From: JAPUME01 sp964605715 | Lineage (GTDB): Bacteria; Acidobacteriota; Terriglobia; UBA7540; JAPUME01 | DNA length: 15,569 nucleotides | Assembly (NCBI GenBank): GCA_964605715.1 | Contig: CAZSDV010000050.1 | Span: forward strand, 1 to 15,569 | Direction: 5' to 3' | Part shown: positions 7,845 to 14,373 of the stretch, in pieces | Layout: the number at the start of each line of letters is the position of its first letter | Numbering within the stretch: position 1 is the stretch's first letter | The notes under the pieces: model-generated | The model's input: only the letters and a program-made list of their open reading frames with translations | The model's database searches: none | Told to the model about the DNA's origin: nothing | Made by a program: the position numbers and the translations under genes

Positions 7845-8296
7845 ATTTTCTTATCCGTTACTTTAGGTGGAGTATCTTTTTTGGAAATATTTTCTTTTGT
7901 ATCTTTTTCTTCCGGTTTCAAATCAACAACTTCAAGTGGTTTTGTCCCGGTCTTAGGTTTTTTTGTCAGTGCTTTTTTTCCTGCCTTGTTAGCAATATCA
8001 CTCTTAGTTTTTTTGGAAACGACTTTTTTAGTTTTATTTGTTGGCCTTGTTTTAGGGGTTACCCTGTATTCAGGGATGAGGACGAGTGCAGTTTCTTTTC
8101 CAGAAGGCAGGATCTTAACTAAGTGGGCCACTGCCCGGATCATCCCACGAATTTGGGGTGTATCCGGTCGCTCAACCACTTGGTTGAGTCTCCGAAGGCC
8201 AAGACCCTGGATCACCTTTCCTTGCCGCGATGAATACCCAATGGCGCTTTTAACCCACTTAACACGCAGGGGATGGGTTTTTTCCGGTTGAGGCAA
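7841..8296 (-). CDS. rpmD: 50S ribosomal protein L30 with long lysine-rich C-terminal tail
   Basis: L30 is normally a 58-63 residue protein of the large subunit. The core here is residues about 10-63: RVKWVKSAIGYSSRQGKVIQ, GLGLRRLNQVVERPDTPQIRGMIRAVAHLVKI. These match the family's KSxIG, GLGLRRLNQ, DTPxIRGM and VxHLV pattern. The tail, residues about 64-151, is low-complexity and rich in Lys, Thr, Pro and Glu, without recognisable domain. I choose the TTG at 8296 because an AAGGAG site lies 5 bases upstream. An ATG at 8317 (overlapping rpsE) and an upstream ATG at 8344 are other options but lack such a site. The stop overlaps the rplO start as ATGA. Confidence 0.9.
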   Translation of the reverse strand: MPQPEKTHPLRVKWVKSAIGYSSRQGKVIQGLGLRRLNQVVERPDTPQIRGMIRAVAHLVKILPSGKETALVLIPEYRVTPKTRPTNKTKKVVSKKTKSDIANKAGKKALTKKPKTGTKPLEVVDLKPEEKDTKENISKKDTPPKVTDKKI

Positions 8297-8306
8297 TTCC
8301 ACTCCT

Positions 8307-8822
8307 TTAGAGTTCATGAAGCTCTTTTCCACGAGACTGAGCAACTTCTTCTGCGCTACGAAGGTTTTTAATTCCTTCGAATGTTGCCTTTACGACATTA
8401 TGCGGATTGGTTGTCCCAAGGGATTTAGTAAGTACATTCTGGATTCCAATAGCCTGGATAACGATGCGAACCGGACCGCCTGCAATGATCCCAGTTCCTT
8501 CAGCCGCTGGTTTAAGTAATACCTTTCCCGCCCCGAAACGCCCCACTACGAGGTGTGGGATTGTTGTCTTCGTAAGGTTGGCTTTAATTAGATTTTTCTT
8601 TGCCACTTCAATGCCTTTTCGGATTGCTACAGGAACTTCACGAGCTTTTCCTACTCCGTAACCAGCAGACCCAGCCTCATCACCCACCACAACTAGGGCA
8701 GAGAAGCTTAGGTTTTTTCCACCTTTAACCACTTTGGTGACACGGTTAATGTTGACGACAAAATCCTTAAGTCCATCATCGCTTTCCTGTCGATTAGAAG
8801 AGCGTCGTTGTCGAATTGGCAA
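8307..8822 (-). CDS. rpsE: 30S ribosomal protein S5
   Basis: S5 lies at the mRNA entry of the small subunit and helps decoding fidelity. The 171-residue product has an N-terminal double-stranded-RNA-binding-like domain (KDFVVNINRVTKVVKGGKNLSFSALVVVGD, then GYGVGKAREVPVAIRKGIE) and a C-terminal domain (GAGKVLLKPAAEGTGIIAGG, IQNVLTKSLGTTNPHNVVKATFEGI). Both match the family. The start codon is TTG (MPIRQRRSSN), with AAGGGG six bases upstream. It lies 14 bases after rplR. Confidence 0.97.
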   Translation of the reverse strand: MPIRQRRSSNRQESDDGLKDFVVNINRVTKVVKGGKNLSFSALVVVGDEAGSAGYGVGKAREVPVAIRKGIEVAKKNLIKANLTKTTIPHLVVGRFGAGKVLLKPAAEGTGIIAGGPVRIVIQAIGIQNVLTKSLGTTNPHNVVKATFEGIKNLRSAEEVAQSRGKELHEL

Positions 8823-8836
8823 ATGATTCCCCTTGT

Positions 8837-9205
8837 TTAGAATTTAAGTCCGGTATCCCTGGCGGCGGAAGCAAAAGCTTTGACTCTGCCATGGTAGGCG
8901 TAGCCACCACGGTCAAAGATTACTTGGTGAATTCCTTTTTCTAGACAGCGTTGTGCCAATACTCCACCTACAATTTTTGCTGCAGAGATGTTATTTCCGC
9001 GATTTAATTGTTTACGAATTTCACGGTCTAGCGAGGAAGCAGATGCCAAGGTTGTGCCTGTACTATCTTCAATCACCTGCGCATAGACGTGTTTTACTGA
9101 CCGAAATATTACTGCCCGGGGTTTAGTCCCTTGTTGCAGAATTCGGTAGCGAATTCTGCGGTGGATCTTTTTTCGAGCCTTATTTCGAGGAGTAATGTTT
9201 TGCAT
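8837..9205 (-). CDS. rplR: 50S ribosomal protein L18
   Basis: L18 binds 5S rRNA together with L5 and fixes it in the central protuberance. The 122-residue protein has normal length. A basic N-terminus (KARKKIHRRIRYRI) precedes PRAVIFRSVKHVYAQVIEDSTGTTLASASS, and the C-terminal part contains FDRGGYAYHGRVKAFASAARDTGLKF, the diagnostic end of bacterial L18. Note that the partner gene rplE is frameshifted in this sequence. It is 46 bases after rplF and 14 before rpsE. Confidence 0.98.
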   Translation of the reverse strand: MQNITPRNKARKKIHRRIRYRILQQGTKPRAVIFRSVKHVYAQVIEDSTGTTLASASSLDREIRKQLNRGNNISAAKIVGGVLAQRCLEKGIHQVIFDRGGYAYHGRVKAFASAARDTGLKF

Positions 9206-9251
9206 TGCCTTTTAATGTCCTTACGGAAATTAATTTATTATTTGTGGAAAG

Positions 9252-9797
9252 TTATTGGGTTGTTGCACCTACAGCTGTTTTTCCAACTTTTTTCCTTAAT
9301 TTTTCTCCCACATATCGAATACCTTTATTTTTATATGGATCTGGGGGTCGTAGTCCACGGATGTTCGCAGCTATTTGTCCCACCTTTTGTTTTTCCGCAC
9401 CAGTAACAATTACTCGAGTTTGTTTTTCAACAGAAATAGAGATCTCTTCAGGAATCTTAAATTCAATTGGATGGGAAAATCCAAGCGCGAAGGTTACGGT
9501 ACTGCCCTTGACTTCAGCTCTATACCCAATTCCAACAATATCCAATTCGCGCTTAAAGCCCTCCGTTATTCCAACTATTGTATTTGATACTAGAGTTCTA
9601 GTTAATCCCTGGAGAGGTGCATGCAGATCTTCCATCCGTTTAATTAAGAGGGTCCCGCCAGAAATTTCAGCCTGAATTCCCTCTGGTAAATCAGTTCGCA
9701 GCTTTCCTTTGGGCCCTTCAACGAAAACAACAGATCCGTCAATTTTCACATTTACATTTTCCGGAACTGGTATCGGTTTTTCCCCTACTCGTGACAT
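9252..9797 (-). CDS. rplF: 50S ribosomal protein L6
   Basis: L6 stands near the sarcin-ricin loop and factor-binding site of the large subunit. The 181-residue protein has the two repeated alpha-beta domains of the family. It begins MSRVGEKPIPVPENVNVKID with VEGPKGKL, and the second domain holds ELDIVGIGYRAEV, LGFSHPIEFKIPEEISISV and the signature PDPYKNKGIRYVGEKLRKKVGKT. The ATG has an AAAGGG site about 6 bases upstream. It is 13 bases after rpsH. Confidence 0.98.
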   Translation of the reverse strand: MSRVGEKPIPVPENVNVKIDGSVVFVEGPKGKLRTDLPEGIQAEISGGTLLIKRMEDLHAPLQGLTRTLVSNTIVGITEGFKRELDIVGIGYRAEVKGSTVTFALGFSHPIEFKIPEEISISVEKQTRVIVTGAEKQKVGQIAANIRGLRPPDPYKNKGIRYVGEKLRKKVGKTAVGATTQ

Positions 9798-9810
9798 AGT
9801 TACCCTTTAT

Positions 9811-10212
9811 TCACCATATATTACAGAGAACTTCACCGCCTACTCCCGCCTTTCGAGCGGATCGGCCCGTCATGACACCTTGTGGAGTAGTTAGGATGTT
9901 TGTCCCTAGGCCACCCAGGACTCTCAAAATTTCGCGGCGCGAATTATAAACTCGACGACCCGGTCGAGATACTCGCTCTAGGTGAGTAATGACGCTTCCT
10001 CCTCCATTTTTATATTTCAAGAAAATCCGAAGGCTTTTTTTTGGGCCATTGTCAACAACCTTGAAGTTAGAGATGTAACCTTCATCTTTAAGGATGCGAG
10101 CAATTTCCGCTTTGAGTTTCGAACTCGGCATATCTACCCGCGGGTGCCGTGCCTGGAGGCCATTTCGAATTCGGGTTAGCAGGTCAGCTACAGGATCAGT
10201 AATAACAGCCAT
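9811..10212 (-). CDS. rpsH: 30S ribosomal protein S8
   Basis: S8 is a primary 16S rRNA binder; in E. coli it also represses the spc operon by binding its own mRNA near rplE. The 133-residue product is a standard S8: MAVITDPVADLLTRIRNGLQARH, then MPSSKLKAEIARILKDEGYI, VSRPGRRVY, and the C-terminal block GTNILTTPQGVMTGRSARKAGVGGEVLCNIW with the RNA-binding Ser and Gly residues. The 90-base gap before it is the longest in the block and contains a small hairpin. Confidence 0.98.
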   Translation of the reverse strand: MAVITDPVADLLTRIRNGLQARHPRVDMPSSKLKAEIARILKDEGYISNFKVVDNGPKKSLRIFLKYKNGGGSVITHLERVSRPGRRVYNSRREILRVLGGLGTNILTTPQGVMTGRSARKAGVGGEVLCNIW

Positions 10213-10233
10213 AAATTCCTACACCTCTTAGTT

Positions 10234-10251
10234 GGTTCCTTTAAGGAGACC
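10234..10251 (-). promoter_or_regulatory. Small inverted repeat upstream of rpsH
   Basis: An 18-base imperfect inverted repeat in the 90-base AT-rich gap between rpsN and rpsH. In RNA it folds as GGU, a bulged C, UCCU, a UAA apex, AGGA and ACC: seven pairs with one bulge. It ends 21 bases before the rpsH start. Its apex (CCU-UAA-AGG) is the same as that of the inverted repeat before rpsD. It might be a regulatory RNA element, but the stem is short and chance is a real possibility. Confidence 0.25.
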
Positions 10252-10302
10252 TATTTAATTTATAAAAATGCTAATTGGAAAATAAAATAATTTCCATATT
10301 TT

Positions 10303-10488
10303 TTACCAGCTAGATTTTGTAACGCCTGGAATTTCTCCTTGTAGAGCAAGTTGACGGAAGCAAAGGCGGCAAAGATTAAATTTACGTATGTATCCTCTTG
10401 GGCGACCACATAGGCGACAACGATTGCGTTGTCGTACCTTGAATTTAGGTTTTTTTAAGCTTTTAGCAATCATGCATGTCTTTGCCAT
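10303..10488 (-). CDS. rpsN: 30S ribosomal protein S14, zinc-type (type Z)
   Basis: S14 is a small-subunit head protein. This is the short 61-residue form with a zinc site: Cys24, Cys27, Cys40 and Cys43 in RCRLCGRPRGYIRKFNLCRLCFR. The longer zinc-free form has about 100 residues and lacks the cysteines. The C-terminus GEIPGVTKSSW is the usual end of this family. The ATG has an AGAGGA site four bases upstream. It sits between rplE and rpsH, the normal spc place. The symbol rpsZ is also used for this form. Confidence 0.97.
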   Translation of the reverse strand: MAKTCMIAKSLKKPKFKVRQRNRCRLCGRPRGYIRKFNLCRLCFRQLALQGEIPGVTKSSW

Positions 10489-10509
10489 GTAGTCCTCTTG
10501 TCTCAGGCG

Positions 10510-11128
10510 TTAGTTTTCTTTTTGTGTGACTGAGTCAGTTTTTTCTTCCGCCGAGCCATCCGTAGTTGTAGGGTTGCCCATCCTTCGACGACCTCCCTCA
10601 TCACGGAAAGGCATTCCCAAGTACTGGAGGAGGGAAAGTCCCTCTGCATCAGTTTTAGCATCAGTTACGAAGCAAACATTTATTCCTTTTAGACGGTCAA
10701 CCTTAGAATAATCGACCTCTGGAAAAATAATTTGATCGCGTAATCCTAAGGTGTAATTGCCTCGCCCATCAAAAGTACGAGTAGATAAACCCCGGAAATC
10801 TCTTACTCGAGGAAGTGCAATATTGATTAATCGGTCTAGGAATTCATACATTGGTTCTCCGCGCAGAGTTACCATGGCTCCAATTTCGAATTTTAAAATT
10901 AGCGATGGATTTGCGTGCACGGGTAGCTACTGGCCGTTGTCCAGAGATTTGTCCAAGTTGAATCAATGAAGAATCTAAAATTTTAGAATTTTGAGTTGCT
11001 TCTCCCAGCCCCATGTTTAAGACAATTTTCTTAACCCGTGGTACAGCCATTGGATTCATGTAGCCCCTTTCCTTTGTTAGCTGGGCTACAACCTGTTCTT
11101 TATAGTGCTTTAGAAGCCTTGCCGCCAT
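10510..11128 (-). CDS. rplE: 50S ribosomal protein L5, apparently frameshifted
   Basis: L5 binds 5S rRNA and contacts P-site tRNA in the central protuberance. The gene appears in two frames. Bases 11128 to about 10886 encode residues 1-81, from MAARLLKHYKEQVV to ARKSIANFKIR, in normal L5 order. The rest lies in the next frame, from FEIGAMVTLRGEPMYEF through DFRGLSTRTFDGRGNYTLG and IIFPEVDYSKVD to a tail of about 25 polar residues ending VTQKEN. Between them the family has a few more residues (such as R-E-G-F-E-I-G), so a net loss of 11 bases near 10886-10891 explains the break. L5 is essential, so a sequence or assembly error is likeliest; a real mutation or recoding is less likely. RBS AGAGGA precedes the ATG. 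Confidence 0.9.
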
Positions 11129-11144
11129 TTGTCCTCTTGTTCGC

Positions 11145-11480
11145 TTAAACCTTATAGTTATTTATCACAGTTTCACATTTGACACAGATCCGTACTTTTT
11201 TTCCTGCAGCTTTCTCTCTTACTTGAATTCGAGTTGGTCCACACTCAGTACATATCAGCGCAATATTGGAGATATGGATAGGTGATTCTTTTTCCAAAAT
11301 CCCGCCACGAATTTGTTTCGATGGGTCTGGCCTGGTGTGGCGTTTAATCATGTTTACTTGTTCAACTAGGACGTGATCCCTTTTGGAGTTGACAGTTAAA
11401 ATACGCCCCGTCTTCCCTTTGTCTCGACCAGTGGTCACCTGTACCTGGTCATCCTTCCGAAGGCGAAGCTTGGCTACCAT
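11145..11480 (-). CDS. rplX: 50S ribosomal protein L24 (cysteine-containing form)
   Basis: L24 starts assembly of the large subunit by binding the 5' region of 23S rRNA. The 111-residue protein has a KOW motif near the N-terminus (KDDQVQVTTGRDKGKTGRILTV), followed by HTRPDPSKQIRGGILEKESPIHISN, a signature segment. Cys77, Cys80, Cys99 and Cys102 form two C-x2-C pairs, a likely zinc ribbon found in some bacterial L24. The start ATG shares one base with the rplN stop (TAATG), with GGAGG seven bases upstream. Confidence 0.97.
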   Translation of the reverse strand: MVAKLRLRKDDQVQVTTGRDKGKTGRILTVNSKRDHVLVEQVNMIKRHTRPDPSKQIRGGILEKESPIHISNIALICTECGPTRIQVREKAAGKKVRICVKCETVINNYKV

Positions 11481-11848
11481 TAAAGAACCTCCGGAGCCAA
11501 GGAAACAATTTTCATAAATTTCTTGTCCCTTAGTTCACGAGCTATAGGTCCGAAAACACGTGTCCCTACTGGTTCTCCAGCATCCGTTATTAACACGGCA
11601 GCATTTTCATCAAATCGGATATAGGTTCCATCTCGTCGACGGTGTTCTTTCCTCATTCGAACAATAACCGCCTTAACGACAGTTCCTTTCGGTACTTGGC
11701 TGTTTGGCGATGCTTCCTTAACCGATGCCGTTACGGTTTGGCCAAGGCCTGCGCGTTTGCCAACGTCTCCCCCGAGAGGGAGGATGCACTGAATACGTTT
11801 CGCACCGGAATTATCCGCAACTTCCAGCATAGTTCGCATCCCAATCAT
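11480..11848 (-). CDS. rplN: 50S ribosomal protein L14
   Basis: L14 is a conserved beta-barrel protein of the large subunit at the interface with 16S rRNA helix 14. The 122-residue length is exactly usual. It begins MIGMRTMLEVADNSGAKRIQC, contains GTVVKAVIVRMRKEHRRRDGTYIRFDENAAVLI and ends with GTRVFGPIARELRDKKFMKIVSLAPEVL, all diagnostic. I choose the ATG at 11848, since it matches the family start and overlaps the rpsQ stop as ATGA, with AAGGAG upstream; a start at 11905 would add 19 residues inside rpsQ. Confidence 0.98.
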   Translation of the reverse strand: MIGMRTMLEVADNSGAKRIQCILPLGGDVGKRAGLGQTVTASVKEASPNSQVPKGTVVKAVIVRMRKEHRRRDGTYIRFDENAAVLITDAGEPVGTRVFGPIARELRDKKFMKIVSLAPEVL

Positions 11849-12120
11849 GATTTTGGAAGCTCCTTGTTGGAATCTTTTTTCGAAAGAATTTCCACGATGC
11901 GCCAACGCTTCAAACGGCTGAGGGGTTTAGTTTCTTGAATCCGCACTTTATCTCCCAATGAGCAGTTATTCTCTTGGTCATGTGCATGGAATTTAGAAGT
12001 TCTTGTTATGTACCTCTTGTAGAGTGGGTCTTTTACTAGTCGCACGACTTTTACGACCACGGTTTTTTCCATCCGGTCACTGATAACAACTCCAGTTTTT
12101 TCTTGTCTCCTACTTGGCAT
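11845..12120 (-). CDS. rpsQ: 30S ribosomal protein S17
   Basis: S17 is a primary binder of the 5' domain of 16S rRNA with an OB fold. The 91-residue product starts MPSRRQEKTGVVISDRMEKTVVV and contains VRLVKDPLYKRYITRTSKFHAHD and VRIQETKPLSRLKRWRIVEIL, all hallmark. The short tail KKDSNKELPKS is slightly longer than minimal. It is one base after rpmC and overlaps rplN by four bases. Confidence 0.98.
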   Translation of the reverse strand: MPSRRQEKTGVVISDRMEKTVVVKVVRLVKDPLYKRYITRTSKFHAHDQENNCSLGDKVRIQETKPLSRLKRWRIVEILSKKDSNKELPKS

Positions 12121-12121
12121 C

Positions 12122-12316
12122 TTAGGTTTCTCCCCTTTTTTCTCGAAGGGTAGTTTTTATTCGTGCAATATCCTTGCGGAGTTCTCGTATTTTTTTTAAT
12201 GTTTCCGTTTGACCCATCGAAAACTGGAATTTCAGTCGACCAATTTGATCCACAAAATCCCGTTCTTTTGCTTCCATCTCGCCTGCAGGTAATTCACGTA
12301 TTTTATTAATTTTCAC
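12122..12316 (-). CDS. rpmC: 50S ribosomal protein L29
   Basis: L29 lies at the polypeptide exit of the large subunit near L23, where SRP and trigger factor bind. The 64-residue protein is a two-helix hairpin: MKINKIRELPAGEMEAKERD, then LKFQFSMGQTETLKKIRELRKDIARIKTTLREK, normal for the family. The start is GTG, sharing a base with the rplP stop (TAGTG), with GGAG seven bases upstream. Confidence 0.96.
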   Translation of the reverse strand: MKINKIRELPAGEMEAKERDFVDQIGRLKFQFSMGQTETLKKIRELRKDIARIKTTLREKRGET

Positions 12317-12744
12317 TAGTTATCTCCCGTGAATGTTCCTGCTCGGGTAACAAAACGGGTATTAAGGGGTAGCTTGTGGCTAGCAAGCCTTAGTGCTTCG
12401 CGTGCGTCTGCCAGGCTGATTCCTTCCATTTCAAAAAGAATACGGCCAGTTTTTACAACGGAAACCCAGGCTTCTGGGGCACCTTTCCCCTTTCCCATTC
12501 GAGTTTCTGCAGGTTTCTTAGTAATAGGTTTATCTGGAAAGATTCGAATCCAAAGCTTTCCCCCTCGTTTAATGTGGCGCATGATTGAAACTCGGGCAGC
12601 TTCAATTTGGCGGTTAGTAATCCAGCCAGGTTCCATTGTTTTTAAACCGTAATCCCCAAAAGATAACTTTCCGCCCTTCCAGGCTTGCCCTCGCATTCGG
12701 CCACGTTGAATTTTTCGAAATTTAACTTTTTTTGGTAGCAACAT
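12316..12744 (-). CDS. rplP: 50S ribosomal protein L16
   Basis: L16 organises the A-site finger and helps position aminoacyl-tRNA in the large subunit. The 142-residue product begins MLLPKKVKFRKIQRGRMRGQ, contains FGDYGLKTMEPGWITNRQIEAAR and PITKKPAETRMGKGKGAPE, and ends with the helical ADAREALRLASHKLPLNTRFV block, all diagnostic. It is four bases after rpsC. Confidence 0.98.
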   Translation of the reverse strand: MLLPKKVKFRKIQRGRMRGQAWKGGKLSFGDYGLKTMEPGWITNRQIEAARVSIMRHIKRGGKLWIRIFPDKPITKKPAETRMGKGKGAPEAWVSVVKTGRILFEMEGISLADAREALRLASHKLPLNTRFVTRAGTFTGDN

Positions 12745-12748
12745 AATC

Positions 12749-13462
12749 TTAAATTCCCTGAGCTTCTTCCTTTATGGGAGCATTTTCTTTATTTGGAGTA
12801 TCGTCTTTTTGATGTGTTTCGCGGCGCTTCTTAGGAGTAAAAATCTCACCTTTATAAATCCAGCATTTGACGCCAATCTTACCGTAGGTTGTCATAGATT
12901 CTGCTAGTCCATACTCAACATCAGCGCGAAGAGTGTGGAGGGGGAGTCTTCCCTTTAGGTACCATTCCCTTCTGGCGATTTCTGCTCCATTCAATCGACC
13001 TGCGCACTGGACCTTAATGCCGAGACAGCCAAAACGAAGCGCGGTGTCAACCGTGCGACGCATTGCCCTACGAAAAGCGATGCGTTTTTCAAGCTGCATG
13101 GCAATTGATTCTGCCACCAGTTGAGCAGTTAACTCAGGGCGGTGAACCTCGATGATGTTGATAGGTAAAACTTCCCGGCCGGTTCGTTTTTGAACATCCA
13201 CCCTGAGTTGGTCAATTTCGGCACCTTTTCGGCCTATTATTATTCCAGGTCGAGCAGTGTGAATTGAAATACGAAGCTTGTTTCCTGGCCTTTCGATTTC
13301 AATATTAGAAACAGCTGCATTTTTCAGTTGTTTTTTCAGTTCCTGTTTAAGGCGCAGGTCCTCATGGAGGAACACAGAGTAATCCTTTTTTGCAAACCAG
13401 CGTGACTTCCAAGTTCTGGTGTATCCTAGCCGAAAACCGTAAGGGTGAACCTTCTGTCCCAA
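12749..13462 (-). CDS. rpsC: 30S ribosomal protein S3
   Basis: S3 lies at the mRNA entry pore of the small subunit and has helicase-like and RNA-binding roles. The 237-residue product begins MGQKVHPYGFRLGYTRTWKSRW. The KH domain has its GRKG loop at about 77-80 (PGIIIGRKGAEIDQL). The C-terminal domain holds AIAMQLEKRI-like sequence, RRAMRRTVDTALRFGCLGIKV, and GRLNGAEIARREWYLKGRLPLHTLRADVEYG. A charged tail of about 30 residues, KKRRETHQKDD onward, ends the protein. The start is TTG with GGAGG eight bases upstream. Confidence 0.97.
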   Translation of the reverse strand: MGQKVHPYGFRLGYTRTWKSRWFAKKDYSVFLHEDLRLKQELKKQLKNAAVSNIEIERPGNKLRISIHTARPGIIIGRKGAEIDQLRVDVQKRTGREVLPINIIEVHRPELTAQLVAESIAMQLEKRIAFRRAMRRTVDTALRFGCLGIKVQCAGRLNGAEIARREWYLKGRLPLHTLRADVEYGLAESMTTYGKIGVKCWIYKGEIFTPKKRRETHQKDDTPNKENAPIKEEAQGI

Positions 13463-13519
13463 ATTATTTCCTCCTTAGCTACCTTAAATGACCGTTGGCA
13501 TATTCCTGTAATATATTTT

Positions 13520-14008
13520 TTAGGACCCGCGCTCTGATACAGCAATTACAATATGACTCTGTCGCCTTTGGTAGGGATGAGCGCGGCCCATGGACGCGGC
13601 CCGAAATCTTCCTGACCGCGTTCCCTCATTTACATATGCGTTGCAAACAAAAAGCTTATCCACGTCAATCCCTTCAGATTTCTGCTCTGCGTTGGCAATG
13701 GCTGATCTGAGAACCTTTTCAACTTGTTTCGCTATGCGTTTATTAGTGAATCGGAGAACTTCAATTGCTTTTTGAGCATCCAATTTTCGTATTAGGTCAA
13801 CGACAAGACGAGCCTTCTGAGGAGATACGGAAATGTATTTTCCTTTAGCTAGGTAAGCATCCCGAACTCGTGTACTTCCTCCTATCTTTTTTTTAATTCG
13901 ATCAGCAAATAATTCAGCTTCATTGCGGCCTTGTAGATAGCGGCAATGGTTCCAAGAGGCCCTGCCTCTCACTTGTTGCTGGATTTCGTACCATTTTTTT
14001 TCTGCCAT
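13520..14008 (-). CDS. rplV: 50S ribosomal protein L22 with N-terminal extension
   Basis: L22 lines the peptide exit tunnel through its long beta-hairpin. The L22 core is about residues 52-162: AKGKYISVSPQKARLVVDLIRK, AKQVEKVLRSAIANAEQK, DKLFVCNAYVNEGTRSGRFRA, and the tunnel hairpin MGRAHPYQRRQSHIVIAV. About 50 residues, MAEKKWYEIQQQVRGRAS onward, precede the core with no recognised domain. The whole protein is 162 residues compared with about 110 usually. I looked for ATG, GTG or TTG codons near the core start and found none in frame, so the ATG at 14008 seems required. It has no clear ribosome site. Confidence 0.93.
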   Translation of the reverse strand: MAEKKWYEIQQQVRGRASWNHCRYLQGRNEAELFADRIKKKIGGSTRVRDAYLAKGKYISVSPQKARLVVDLIRKLDAQKAIEVLRFTNKRIAKQVEKVLRSAIANAEQKSEGIDVDKLFVCNAYVNEGTRSGRFRAASMGRAHPYQRRQSHIVIAVSERGS

Positions 14009-14031
14009 TGAGTCTAATTCCGAGTTTTACA

Positions 14032-14337
14032 TTAATTCGATGGTCTTGGCGCCGGAGTTGCAGTTCTTTCAGCCGCGGATTTTACGCTATGGCCTCGAAA
14101 AGTACGTGTGGGCGAAAATTCGCCCAATTTGTGCCCTACCATGCTTTCTGTGATATAGACCGGTATAAATTTTTTTCCATTGTGGACTGCAATGGTGTGA
14201 CCTACCATTTCAGGGAAAATTGTTGATCGACGCGACCAGGTTTTGATAACTTTTTTCTCCGAACGGCGATCCAGTAGCTGCACTTTTTTCATTAAATGGT
14301 CGTCTATGAACGGGCCCTTTTTTACAGATCTAGGCAA
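14032..14337 (-). CDS. rpsS: 30S ribosomal protein S19
   Basis: S19 pairs with S13 in the small-subunit head. The 101-residue product starts MPRSVKKGPFIDDHLMKKV, then RRSTIFPEMVGHTIAVHNGKKFIPVYITESMVGHKLGEFSPTRTFRGH, the classic S19 blocks. The start is TTG with AAGGAG about nine bases upstream. It ends with a short Ala/Pro-rich tail. It is 36 bases after rplB and 23 bases before rplV. Confidence 0.97.
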   Translation of the reverse strand: MPRSVKKGPFIDDHLMKKVQLLDRRSEKKVIKTWSRRSTIFPEMVGHTIAVHNGKKFIPVYITESMVGHKLGEFSPTRTFRGHSVKSAAERTATPAPRPSN

Positions 14338-14373
14338 TGCAACACACTCCTTATCCTATAAATCATATACTTT

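Noticed and set aside
7787..8291. Plus-strand open frames of 111 and 156 codons across rpmD and rplO
   Set aside because: They are antisense to clear ribosomal protein genes, with hydrophobic Phe-rich product caused by reversed Lys-rich codons.
10276..10296. TGGAAA/TTTCCA pair in the rpsN-rpsH gap
   Set aside because: Six-base arms in an AT-rich gap with a 9-base loop; expected by chance and not supported by position.
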